Positions 13,401 to 23,662 of a stretch of DNA of 64,000 nucleotides are shown one piece after another. The stretch is from Gnetum montanum. Its lineage: Eukaryota > Streptophyta > Gnetopsida > Gnetales > Gnetaceae. Every line of letters starts with the position of its first letter. The stretch's first letter is position 1. The notes beneath the pieces are model-generated. The model saw nothing but the letters and a program-made list of their open reading frames with translations, ran no database searches and was not told where the DNA came from. The translations under genes and the position numbers were made by a program. The stretch spans positions 218,017 through 282,016 of the forward strand of contig MNCI01016384.1 in the NCBI GenBank assembly GCA_015680685.1. Reading direction: 5' to 3'.

Positions 13401-13559
13401 TTCATCTTAAATATGATAGTTCCTTCACTATTCTATCCTACTCATCAATGGCTTTTTGAAGCCCCTCCAAACCTATCCAAAATCATCATCATGCTCATAA
13501 AAAGAAGCAAAGTCATGCATACCTTCCACATGAGTACGTTAAAATCAACCACATGTGCT

Positions 13560-14870
13560 TTGGATAATGCATCCACCACCACATTGGCATTTTCACTTTT
13601 GTGCATCAATGCAAAATGAAACTCTTGTAACTATGCGACCCACTTCATGTGCTTTGAACTCAACTTCTTTTATGAGTTTATAAATTTAAATGCTTAGTGA
13701 TCTATCATCAAAGTAAACTCCCTAGATAACAAGTAATGCCTCTAATGCTTGATTTCATGAATAATATCATATAACTCCTTTTCATATATGCTATATATTT
13801 CCTTAGACTCATTCAAATTTTCTAAAAATAAATCAATAGGCCTAATGTCTTGTGAAAGTACCCCACCAATGGCAATTCCACTTGCATCCATATCTACTTG
13901 AAATTCTTCTAAAAATCTAGAACTGCAAGCATAGGTTCATTGGTAATCTTTACTTTCAACAATTCAAAGCTCCCTTGGTTTTCATTATCTCATCTAAAAC
14001 CTTTATTTTTCTTTAAAAAAGCAAACATAGGCCAAGAAATACCACTAAAATTTTTCATGAACCATCTATGAAACCTACTAAATCAAAAAATTATCTTACC
14101 TCCCCCAATAGTCTTAGGAGTTGGCCAATCCTTATGAGCCTTCACCTTGAAAGCTTCCATCCAAATTTTATTTTTAAAAACCACATGTCCCAAATATGTG
14201 ATTTTCATCTTGAAGAAATGATTTTTCTTCACATCGACCACCAACTATGACTCATCCAACTTAAGACACATCATATTTTAGTGATCCAAGTGCTCTACCT
14301 CATTTGAGCTATATGCCAAAATATTGTCAAAACTGACAATACAACACTTACCAATTAAGTCCTTCAATACATCATGCATCAATCTCATGAATGTAGTAGG
14401 TCCATTTGTGAGCCCAAATGACATCATTAACCACTCAAATAATCCACTTAGTGTTTTGAAAGCTATATTGCACTCATCAGTAGGCTTGATTCTGATTTGA
14501 TGGTAACCAATCTTGAAATCAATTTTCTAAAAATACATACATTAGTAAGGATATCAAGGATATCATCCATCCTTGAAATAGGAAATATGTACCTCACTGT
14601 TATCTTGTTCACTACCCTAGAATCGATGCAATCCTCTATTCATTATTATCCTTCTTTGGCACTAGCACTACTAGAACTAGGTAAGGTGAAATTAATTTCC
14701 TCATGATGTCATTTGAAAGTAACTCCTCTACTTGGCTTTGCAATTCAACCCTCTAATTTAGTGCCATCATGTAAGCTCTCTCATTTGGAATGGTAGCACC
14801 AGGGATGAAGTAAATCTAATGTTGTACATTCCTCATCAATGGTAGTCCATTCACTTCCCTCTTAAACACC
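13560..14870 (-). pseudogene. E: reverse transcriptase and RNase H remnant
   Basis: On the minus strand the RT part reads CIDSRVVNKITVRYIFPISR (about 14630), then a finger-palm segment with GLFEWLMMSFGLTN-like text and TTFMRLMHDVLKDLIG. The catalytic F/YxDD box reads SFDNILAYS (about 14322-14334), so the second aspartate is Asn. RNase H follows at about 13990-13560 with VDMDASGIAIGGVL, YEKELYDIIHEIKHWRHYLL and VVDALSKA. The motifs and order (RT, RNase H, integrase) are those of Ty3 pol. The altered box and stops mean it is dead. Confidence 0.8.
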
Positions 14871-14930
14871 TTGGGAACTTTTTCCTTCAAGAGTAGAATA
14901 CCTATAGGAAGTTCAACTAGTGGACTAATG

Positions 14931-15300
14931 AATCCTTGGGATCAAGTGTTAGGCTACTAGTCCTTCAAGACCAAGTATTGATCTATTGGACCCTCAAGAT
15001 CATGTGTTGGTCTAATAGATCCTTGGGATCAAGTGTTAGCCTAACTAACCCTCAAGGCTAGGAGTTGGTCTATTGTTCCTCTAGGATCAAATGGTGGACT
15101 AACAAACCCTCAAGATGATGTGTTGGCCAACTAGTCCTCGAGGATCAAGTGTTGGCCTATTGGATCCTTGGGAATAAGTGTTTGCCTAATGGATCCTTGG
15201 GAACAAGTGTTGGATTTATGGTCCTCTAAGACCAAGTGGTGGTATAATAGATCCTCAAGACTAAGTGTTGGCCTACTAGTCCCAAGGGTCCATTAGTCCA
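14931..15300. repeat. Minisatellite, ~29-30 bp x about 12, inside E
   Basis: About twelve consecutive degenerate copies of a 29-30 bp unit built on CCTTGGGATCAAGTGTTGGC followed by a CTAATGG-like end. The array lies between the protease duplication and RT of E. Unit-to-unit differences are spread along the array, so it is old or was never homogenised. It would disrupt the pol frame. Confidence 0.85.
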
Positions 15301-15305
15301 TCTAT

Positions 15306-16330
15306 AGGAAGTTCAACATGCACATCATCATGATTAGTAGCAACTACTGTCATAACAACAAAAGCAAATGGTTTCATCATATTCCTTAAAATGTTTCCTC
15401 TCTCCTAGAAGGATTAAGCAAGCATTAAGTAAGCTTTACTACCTCACTTTTTTTAGTTGTCATAGGAATCAAATCATGGATTCCATCAGGTCTAGTAATA
15501 CTTCATACATTTTTTTCTTTATCAAACTCAAAATCATTGTCAAAATTCAAATATCTACCAAGAATTACATCAAAATTATCAATTAGAAGCAAATCACACC
15601 TCACTACATCATGAAAACCTTCAATTTTGAATCTGAAACTACATTGTTCCCTCAACTTTTTGGAAAAATCTCTAGACAATAAATGCACTTTAAAATGTCT
15701 CAAATGATGATTTGTTACCAAACTCAATCTAGAAAATTCCATAGAAGAAATAAAATTTTCTTAGGCTCCCCCATCAATCAAAATATGAATCCATTCTCTG
15801 CTAAGCCTAGCACACTTGTAGGAAGTTCAACCTATACATCATCATGATTAGTAGCAACTATTGTCATAATAAAAAAACCAACAATGATTTCATCATGTTC
15901 GTTAATATATTACCTCTCTCCTAGAAGGATTAAGGAAGCATTAAGTGAGCTTTGCTACCTCACTTATTTAGCTATCATAGGAATTAAATCATGGATTCCA
16001 TCAAGTCTAGCAATACTCCATACATTTCTTTGTTTATCAAACTGAGCACCATTGTTAAAATTCCAAAGTTTAACAAGAATTGCATCAACACAATCTATTG
16101 GAAGCACATCACACTACACTACATAATAAAAACCTTTAGTTTTAAATCTCAAACTACATTGTTCACTCACCTCTTGGGAAAACTATCTAAATAACTATTG
16201 CACTTTATAAGGGCTCAAATAAGAATTAGTTACCAAACCTTATCTAGTAACTACCCTATAAGATATAAAATTTTCTTGGGCTCCCATAACTATTAAAACA
16301 TGAATCCATTTTCCACTAAGCAAACATATA
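15306..16330 (-). repeat. 514-bp direct duplication of the protease segment of E
   Basis: The block starting at 15306 (AGGAAGTTCAAC) recurs starting at 15820, an offset of 514 bp. Both carry CATCATCATGATTAGTAGCA, CTCCTAGAAGGATTAAG and ATCATGGATTCCATCA at the same relative places. Both copies extend through the protease-like coding part. The substitutions between copies show the duplication is old. Confidence 0.85.
15470..16300 (-). pseudogene. E: retropepsin-like protease remnant, in two copies
   Basis: On the minus strand the first copy (15742-15503) stays open for 79 codons and reads ...CDLLLIDNFDVILGRYLNF, resembling the C-terminal half of Ty3 retropepsins (the ILG helix motif). The second copy (about 16260-15990) repeats this with more damage, including DVLPIDCVDAILVK. 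The DTG/DSG active site was not found in either copy. A duplicated, active-site-less protease is non-functional. Confidence 0.6.
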
Positions 16331-16544
16331 GTCCCAATTTGAAATAACAATTTTCTTTTAGGGTGATCTCCTCTATTCACATTCTTCATGAACACTGAAG
16401 AATTTAATTCAAAAACATCCTTAATTTTTGGAGCATTTCAATTATCTCTCTAAAGACCTTTGTTGGATGCCTCCTCCATCTCCATGTTTTACACATCTTT
16501 ACCCTTGGTTGCATTCTGTTGGCACATTTTTACCATTACATGGA

Positions 16545-16832
16545 ACAGGTGGACTTATTTGCAAATGGCAAGGTACAGAATCCTAATGAACTGAAACTGT
16601 TCAAGGAGGATTATGTTCTTTCTTATAAAGAATTCTACAACAATTAATTAACCATGAAGTTGGAATAGAAATGAAAATGTTGCTGAATTGAATGTTTTGA
16701 AAATCAAGGGATAATGACATTGCAATTGGGAATGTTGGCATGAGGGTTTATCTAGAGTCAAAAGAAAATGGTGTATCAATTGTAGATATCTCTCTAGCTT
16801 ATGATAGAGTAGCTCTAGTTACTTTTTCTGTA
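16545..16832 (+). pseudogene. F1-specific gene-like fragment of unknown origin
   Basis: This 0.29-kb part is absent from F2. It has gene-like plus-strand frames: an ATG-led run beginning MEQVDLFANGKVQNPNELK (ends in a stop at about 16648) and a later open run reading DNDIAIGNVGMRVYLESK and then SIVDISLAYDRVALVTFS. Base composition is richer in sense codons than the surroundings. I do not recognise the family. Its position matches the captured gene DNA of F2, so a second captured fragment is likely, but this is inference. Confidence 0.4.
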
Positions 16833-17241
16833 ATAAAGTGCAGAGAAGATGAATATGGAATCGGCCTTGATATAACTGGGATTACATTCGAGGTGCCACA
16901 AATTAAAATGTGAGAGTACAACTCCACTTATGCATTCGGTTGTATACGCATACATATATTTATATATCAACCCATGCATCAAATCCATGGTTATTATCTC
17001 TACTACTATGATATAAATAACAATAAAATATAATATTGATTTAAAAAGGGAATTTATGCAACAATTGTTCAAAGTCCTATGAGAATTGAACACTTGTCAA
17101 TTGAAATGGTGGTTATAACCACCACAAAGGCCACTTGTCAACTACAACCTCTTTATCTCCACAATGGCCACTTGTCAACTAAATGGGACACGTGTCAACT
17201 GCAACTTGTTTCTCTCCATGGTGAACACTTGGCAACTAAAT

Positions 17242-17388
17242 GAAGACACTTGGCAACTGAATGAAGACACTTGGCAACTGCATGAAGACACTTGGCAACT
17301 ACATGAAGACACTTGGCAACTGAATGAAGACACTTGGCAACTGCATGAAGACACTTGGCAACTACATGAAGACACTTGGCAACTACAT
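17242..17388. repeat. 21-bp tandem array, 7 units, in F1
   Basis: Seven uninterrupted units of GAAGACACTTGGCAACTRMAT start at 17242, 17263, 17284, 17305, 17326, 17347 and 17368. Looser copies of the core CACTTGTCAACT flank it at about 17092, 17131, 17167, 17190 (a CACGTG-containing copy), 17222 and 17391. Because 21 is a multiple of three the array opens frames on both strands, including a heptapeptide repeat DTWQLNE. The position ~200 bp upstream of a TATA box fits a U3 enhancer array better than a protein. Confidence 0.9.
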
Positions 17389-17589
17389 GGGACACTTGTC
17401 AACTGCAGCTTTTTTATCTCTTTGGTGGTTGAAACCACCCAAAATTGTTGTAACTTACCTAACTTGTTGGGCAAGTAACCTCCTAACTTGTTGGGCAAGT
17501 AATCTCCTAATTGGTTGGCCAAGTTACTTGGGAGAGAAGTTAGGTGAGATATTTTTGAATATGTAACTTCCCTACCTACCTTGGAACCC

Positions 17590-17597
17590 TATAAAAA
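17590..17597 (+). promoter_or_regulatory. TATA box of F1 (TATAAAAA)
   Basis: CCTATAAAAAGGC lies downstream of the 21-bp array. An AATAAA follows 175 bp later, the same spacing as TATA to AATAAA in the LTRs of T1 (459 to 634) and B (56016 to 56193). Confidence 0.6.
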
Positions 17598-17764
17598 GGC
17601 TTCAAGGGTCAAGGAAGAATATCATCATCACACTTGGGGTCTCATACATCACACTTTGAAGGCTACTAGTTAGCACTTGGGCTCTCACTTGGAGACACTT
17701 TGAGTCTTGGGAGAAGAGCTTTGTAAAGAAATTGTGGACGATTGCTTGCAAGATGGCTTGCTAG

Positions 17765-17770
17765 AATAAA
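17765..17770 (+). terminator. Polyadenylation signal AATAAA of F1
   Basis: AGAATAAAGATTT follows the TATA box at LTR-like spacing and is itself followed by T-rich sequence (about 17808-17835), as in an R/U5 region. Confidence 0.45.
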
Positions 17771-18827
17771 GATTTCAGCCTCTTTGTCATGGTCCTGTGA
17801 GTTATGCATTTCATTTTTTGTTTTGTTTAAATTGTTTAGCTAGTGGTTTAGATAGTATCATCCTTGGCAAGTAATTTTGGGATTTTTAGATTGCTCTTAC
17901 TGTTCTTGTTGCCCGATAGAAATTTCTATTAAAATTTTGCCATAGAAGCGCTTGTGTTTAAAAGCCTTAAGAGCATTTTAGTAGTAAATTTCATTATTGT
18001 GCAACGTGTGGGAACTGCTATTGGGATTGTTGTAAGAGAGCCTCTGTTTGTAGTCACGCCGTTGAACAATTCAGTAGTCGAGAGGGTTCAAAAAATCTTT
18101 GGTATTTTGATGGGACCAGAATAGCTTCTTTTTATCTTTAAAGTGAATTCTCGTGGTTTTTCAATCAGAAATTGTCAAGTCTTTTAAAGGTTCTATTTGA
18201 ATGTAATCATTAACATCTATTATCTAGCCAAAATGGAGTCTCATACGTGGTAGTGTACACAGTAGTTTTTGGTAGCATAGTAGGATTGTCTTGAAGAAAT
18301 TTCTTGTTTGAGCCTTGGAAGTTTGAACAATTCGTAGATATTGAATTTGGGATAGCTTTATTGCAAAGTGTTTACTCGTGTCATTTTACCTTGTTTAAAT
18401 ATTTGAGGTCCACACAAATCTTCTTTCTTTTCTTTTCTGTTTATTTCCATCGAATCTTGCTCTATTTCTAGTTTTCTTGTGGAACTATCTCTTTCTCTGG
18501 GGAAAATTAGGAGTAGATTGCAGAGTTGTGCTCAAATGTTTTTGCAAAATTTTATTTGTTACAAGTAGGTATTATAAGGACCGCGTAGACTAGGCAGTTG
18601 AACAAAATAGGAAATTTTCAAGAACTCACAGTACCTGACAAAGTTGGCTGAATCTCTTTAAAGTAAGTCATTTGTAGTTCACGCAACGCAATCGTTACAT
18701 TTCTCACAACCGCACGCCGCAACAGCACACACACATACTCACATTAACTACTAAGTTTATTTGGAGGTATCTGGGCCTTGGTGTTGCCAGAGACCAGCAG
18801 GCACCTAAATCCTGTTCCAGGACACTC

Positions 18828-18858
18828 GTTGGCGGTCGCGTCCCAAACGGTCGCCAAC
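18828..18858. repeat. Terminal hairpin of F1
   Basis: GTTGGCG at 18828 pairs with CGCCAAC at 18852-18858 and the stem can extend with mismatches (GGTCG...CGGTC). F2 keeps the structure at its matching end (58389-58419). It lies at the very end of the element, so the TG...CA boundary is also one arm of the hairpin. Confidence 0.75.
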
Positions 18859-18864
18859 ACATTC

Positions 18865-19990
18865 TAAAGTGGACATTTCCTTGGTTCGTTTTAGCCTTGC
18901 TATTCTCATAACCTCTTTCAATCTTCTTATCTTGGTTATCCTTCTTATCTTTAGATTTGGCATTGGATTCCTTTGTAGATTTGGATCCCTTTCCTTTCCC
19001 CTTGAAAGCTTTTTTACTTCTGTTATCAAATCCACTTAATTTCTTCTCAACCTTGAGTGTTAAATCATAAGCCTCATTAAGAGTTTGTGACTCATAAAAA
19101 TATAATTCTTACTGGTATGTCACTTTAATACCTACTAAAAATATTTAAGCCTATTCATATTCTTCCCAATTTACCTTATCTTGATGGAATAGATCACAAA
19201 ATTTGATGTAGAATTCTTTAACATCCTTGTCACCTTCCCTTAGGAAGTTTAACTTTATAATAGTTTCTTCTCTTTGATGAGACTATTTAAATTTTCTCTT
19301 CAATAAGTATTTCATCAGATCCCAATCTCTAATAGGTTAACCATTTCCTCTTTCATAACCCTAGAAATCTTTTTGCAACCAAGTAGAAGCCATACCTTCT
19401 AATATGAATTCAACAATATGTACCCATAAGTTATTCAATATCTCTTCCAATTGGAAATGCTTCTTAAGTACCTTCAACTAACTTGCAAAATCATTAGTAC
19501 CATATACACCATTAAAAGTCTTCAACTCAATGTATGAAATTTTGGCAACATTTCTGAATGATTTAGCAAATCTTGTTTCATCTTTCTCTTCAAGCTTTCC
19601 TAGAGAAGAGGTGTTTAACACCATTAGAGCTCTTGTATTTCTCATTTGAGAAATATGATTCCCTCCCATTAGAATCCTTGGCTAATCATTTCCTATGCTC
19701 CCATAGCTGGATTGTTCTTCTTTTTCATCTACTCCATTTCCACCTGGTTCTAAAACTTCTTCATCTGAATGCATATGTTCATCTCCTCCACATGTTGGAA
19801 TATGTTTAGGACTATCATTTTAGTCTACCTTTATACTATTTTTGTCTAATAAAAAAACCAACATTTGGAAGGTAGACCTCATGCTATCCATGTCCCAATG
19901 TAGGGCTTGCACCTATTTCTTCTTGGGTGCTATTTAAAATTAACAAAATCCTCAAACTAATTTCCCAATAACAATCAATAAAAAACTAAG
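18865..19990 (-). pseudogene. E: gag remnant
   Basis: Minus-strand frames resemble a Ty3 capsid domain: YIELKTFNGVYGTNDFA (about 19535-19485), QLKVLKKHFQLEE, then WLQKDF, WDLMKYLLKRKFK (about 19325) and LREGDKDVKEFYIKF, LFHQDKVNW (about 19190). A basic tail with KGKGKGSKSTKESNAKSKDK (about 18990) is nucleocapsid-like, and F1 interrupts just beyond it. Stops interrupt the frame at several places. The product would have been the structural Gag. Confidence 0.75.
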
Positions 19991-19993
19991 CTC

Positions 19994-20009
19994 CAAATCT
20001 TTGATACCA
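19994..20009 (-). other. E: primer-binding site (tRNA-iMet type)
   Basis: The minus strand reads TGGTATCAAAGATTTGG, beginning seven bases inside the 5' LTR edge at 20017. It matches the usual TGGTATCAGAGC complement of initiator tRNA-Met with one substitution in the first ten positions. It confirms that E is transcribed leftward. Confidence 0.75.
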
Positions 20010-20016
20010 ATAACAC

Positions 20017-20855
20017 TAAAGCAAGTTCACTCCATAGATAAATCACCTTCAAATACTAAATCTAGATATTATGCAAATACAAAAATATTTGTTAGAAAAT
20101 AAGGAAACCACCTATCTTCAATTTATTTATTGGAAGATTACAATAGGATTCTCAAATCCCACAAATATCCACAACCTATCATACTCAATGATAGTGCAAA
20201 GCATGAGGCTCTACAAACACACAATGGGTGTTCTCAATGCAAGACACAACCAATAAAGAATCTCTTCCACAACCCAGGATTGAGACCTTGACTCATAAAT
20301 AAGACACAAGACAATAGAATACATAAACTAACACACACTCTCTTACTCACCTTTCCATTCTTAAGATCTCTCTTCTATCATTCATGATCTAATAATGGTG
20401 AATAAAAAAATATTTATGATAAAATGGAAAGCAAGAAATCTAGGAACCTTTCCTCAACTTCATTTGAGGCTCTTCAGATGTTTTCCAAGTCTTTTCACCT
20501 TCTCCCAAGCTATTTCCATACTTTTCCATCATGTTTTAGCTATTTATTGAAGTGGGATGATTATTTTCAAAAGTGTTCTTGGCCATACAGATCATCTCTA
20601 ACCTTTAGGAGATATCTCCTTTTAAAACCAACTTTTAATGAAGATGTCTTCTATGTTGGTAAGAAATTTACTTCTAAGACAAGATGTCTCCTCCCCGTAG
20701 AAGAATATTAGACAAGACATCTTCTCAAGAAGACTACAAAATCAACAACACATCTCCTCTACATTCAAGACATCCTTTTTCAACCTACAATCTCAACCAA
20801 GATGTCCTCATGCCTTCCAAGACATCTTCTTCAAGCCCAAAACATACAAAAGATA
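20017..20855 (-). repeat. E: 5' LTR, main part (rest at 27918-27964)
   Basis: Collinear with 11214-12116. The copy stops at 20855, where element A begins, and its last 47 bp (ACATACATGTAGG...GTCCCTACA) resume at 27918. Joined, they match the other LTR through ACATACATG. Confidence 0.85.
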
Positions 20856-21753
20856 TGATGAGTGGCAAAGGTACCCCTACACTCAACAATACGAAACGAG
20901 CGTAGCATGCGCGATCTGGTCGAACTCTGCAGACTAAATGCCTAAATGCCCCATGGAACACTTGGGGTTAATCATTCGTTGTCTTCCCAGAATTACTTGT
21001 TGTTGTCATGGTGTATGGTTAAGTAAGTCCGAGGTATATGATTTTTATAGCTTTTCTATTTTTCTCCTATGCTAAAGGGTGAAGGGTTGAGAAAGCTAAC
21101 TAACTCTAACTAAGGACCTAAGTCTAAATTAACTAGCATCAGCATCCATTCCCACTTACCGTACACACCCTGAACTATGCAACTGTGGCTACCAAACGCT
21201 AATCGTTACTGGGATCACCACACGTAACACACGTGCTCGAAGTGGTCATACTGAGGCACTTAACTAGCCTAAATGTAATGAGCAGCCAATTCCTTGACTA
21301 GCCATACACACCTGTAGAAGCTCATAATCAAGTCATACTCATTCCACAGTCTAGGAGATAAGGGTGAGAGGGACTAATCACGATGAGTAGCCGATTCCTT
21401 GATTAGCCGTACACATTCGTCAATGCTCGTAATCAATTTGTACTCATGCGGTGCTAATGCAGGTAATAAATAACAGGTAAGAAATAACATGTAATAAACC
21501 TATTCCATGCACTACAAGGTTTATCCACAAAGCTCGTCTTTATTACCGTACACAACTTACATTCAGGTACAAAGCTGCTCGAATAGAGATCCGTTTACTT
21601 GGGGACTTCTACTGTGGGCACATGGAAAATATCCTATCTCTGGAGTGATCAAACTGCTAGAGTTTTCCTACTTTAAGCCTAGGATGAGAAATGAGGGGAG
21701 AGCCACCTCTTATTTATAGATTTGACGGCGGACCGCGATATCGCGTCTCATCA
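20856..21753 (-). repeat. A: 3' LTR
   Basis: An 898-bp LTR bounded by TGATGAGTGG and CGTCTCATCA. Positions 21350-21753 align closely with 27423-27917. It contains one GCGATATCGC palindrome (21735-21744), against six in the other LTR, and includes a repeated GAGTAGCCGATTCCTTGATT / GAGCAGCCAATTCCTTGACT block (about 21279 and 21382). Confidence 0.9.
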
Positions 21754-23660
21754 TACCCTCATGATTGAATGAAAACTCATCCTCGAGTTCCTTACAATAA
21801 TATCATGTAGGTATGGAATTATTGAGGGGAATGGAACTAATGGGATGACATATGAATGGATCATTATTACAAGACTTGACAAAATTGGTGTTCATGACAA
21901 CAAGGGTGAACACCTTATTACAATAACATCAGGCCTTTGTTGGCAGCTGAGAAAGAGAGAGAGAGAAAGAAGTGTTGCTGCTGCCAACGCCAAGATTGCA
22001 TCTTCATTTTTCATCCGTAAGTGCGTCATCAATCTTTCTCCTTGCATAGCTACTTCAATGCTGCTCCATTCCAAGTGTTTGCTCTAGATCCAATCTATTG
22101 TTGCATGTCTACCATATGCACCCACAACACAATTGTATATTAGCAAGGGTAATTGAATCATCATGTAATTAATACCTTGCTTTGGTATAAACTCATTGGC
22201 TAGGTTGTGGTATGGCTAATATGGATCTAGGAATATGTTACTGATGACTATTGAAGGTGTAGGGGTTAGGAAGAAAATCAAAAATTTCAGGGCTAGGAGA
22301 AAATTGAAAAAAATTAGGCCTCGTACCCCCATGACTAATCACGAACCGCTAGTAGCATTAGAATGGAGAAAGAAAAGGAGTAAGAAAGATAGATAAAAAG
22401 GGACAACTATGGCATCGATGAAATGGATGTCAAGATGGAAATGAACAAAAGAAAATTAATTGCAAAATGTTAAGGGAAAGAAGTTAATGGATGCTCCAAA
22501 TAGGAATGTCAGTGGGTCCTCCCCAAAGCAGGCTCATGCCCTTAATGCCCTGAAAAACCGACATTCAAAGAGTCTGTAGGCTCTGGAAATGTCCTTTGGA
22601 ATAAGAGTTAAAGTCTTAACTGCAAGAATTTACCAAAAAGAAAACAATGCATCAACCAAAATATATACACTAATGATACAACTGGTAATGAGGTGAACAA
22701 TGGAGAGAAGGATGGAGATAAGAGAATGGAATGGAATCCCAAGAACAAGGTGGTGTACAGCCCCTTGTGTGTTTTATGATTAATGTGACTTGGCAAATCT
22801 CATTCCAACTCTGGCCTCAAACCAACCACATCCAGTGACTTCGCATCAATGCATTTGGCTAAACCATAAACTAGAGTAACGAGAATGCTTCCCCCAAGAG
22901 CCACCACCATTTCGACAAAACAAAGGAGAGAATGGGAAGCGAGAAGGGCCTTAGTTAGAGGGAACACTTTTGGTTCCATAACCAGTGCTTGTAGCCCAAG
23001 TTTATTTTGTCTAAGGGATGTGCTTTGAATTCTCACTTAGTTTTTTTTTTGTGTTTTGTGTTTTTATGCATGAGAACCACACCATGCAAAGACTTTTTAT
23101 TTTTATTATCTCAGCTTCCAATAATTGGGTAACATCGGAACGACAATAAAACTCAAGAAGAAACATTCAAGCACCCAAGATAATGACCAAGACAAAAGCA
23201 TCAAGTTCCCTTGAAGTCACACCCTTTTCATTCCGTGAGTCCTTCCTTAGTTTGAGAAATGCCCAGTCACCAATTTGTTAAAGTTCTTATTGAGAAGGGG
23301 ACTGTACATTTCCAAGCCGAGAGAGATCATAGAAATTGGTGGATGGATGGATGAAGTGATCTCATTGCCTGCCATATCAACAGAAACATACCTTAGTATT
23401 AACATTGTGACTTAAAGGTAAAAACCAAACATTAGCAATCAATATGAAAACAGTTCATACCATCATTCCGAACACTTATTATGGGACAAACTTACATGGT
23501 GGAACACACATACACACAAAAATTAGAAAAGTATAACGATGAAGTAAAACAAAAACTAGAAAAGTTAAAGAAATTTGTAAAACAAAAACATGTAAAACAA
23601 AAAACGTTGTAAAAAAAAAACTTGTAAAACAAAAACTAAAAAGAACTGAGGGCCCCATGT
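21754..23660. other. A: 3' internal region where RT-integrase would be
   Basis: No pol motif is present. The edge next to the LTR matches the corresponding part of T1 (GGAACTCGAGGATGAG on the minus strand). A T-rich minus-strand stretch (about 23540-23640, many TTTTGTTTTAC words) also recalls T1 around 140-180. Between these, 22480-23340 is GC-richer and gene-like. A short (GA)n run lies at about 21953-21970. Confidence 0.6.
22800..23036 (-). pseudogene. Host-gene-like membrane-protein fragment inside A
   Basis: A 78-codon minus-strand frame reads KVFPLTKALLASHSLLCF, then VALGGSILVTLVYGLAK and ends SLDVVGLRPELE. It has one strong hydrophobic segment and a basic/GLRP end resembling the start of plant CPBP (CAAX-protease-like) membrane proteins. 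That match is from memory and weak. Its codon quality differs from the AT-rich surroundings, suggesting a captured exon. An intron-acceptor-like pyrimidine tract ending TTGCAG occurs further along the minus strand (about 22620). Confidence 0.3.
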
Positions 23661-23662
23661 GA

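Larger units (their letters stand above)
16517..18859 (+). mobile_element. F1: 2.34-kb insertion with TGTTGGC...GCCAACA ends and CATTC target duplication
   Basis: The element interrupts the gag-to-protease region of E. It begins TGTTGGCACATTTT and ends GGTCGCCAACA, so its ends form a 7-bp perfect inverted repeat with TG...CA termini. Exact CATTC copies flank it (16512-16516 and 18860-18864). Positions 16833-18859 reappear inverted at 58388-59829 in F2, and the first ~30 bp reappear at F2's other end; 16548-16832 is unique to F1. It contains a 21-bp tandem array, a TATA box and an AATAAA, an LTR-like layout, but no protein domain and no internal pair of direct repeats. It could be a solo LTR of an unrecognised family or an unclassified terminal-inverted-repeat element. 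Confidence 0.85.

Noticed and set aside
17164-17478. Overlapping open frames on both strands across the 21-bp array, including a heptapeptide repeat
   Set aside because: A repeat period divisible by three keeps all frames open. No start context, domain or neighbour supports a protein, and the setting is a promoter region.
16517-18859. F elements as Helitrons (hairpin near one end)
   Set aside because: Helitrons make no target duplication, start TC and end CTRR. Both F copies have exact 5-bp duplications and TG...CA ends.
16834-18869. TAAAG at 16834-16838 and 18865-18869 as target duplication of a shorter F1
   Set aside because: ATAAAG is also present at the same place in F2, so it belongs to the element. 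CATTC at the TGTTGGC/GCCAACA edges fits both copies' structure.
23230-23390. LRR-like words on the minus strand (NEITSSI)
   Set aside because: A single short match without a repeat; not enough for a leucine-rich-repeat call.
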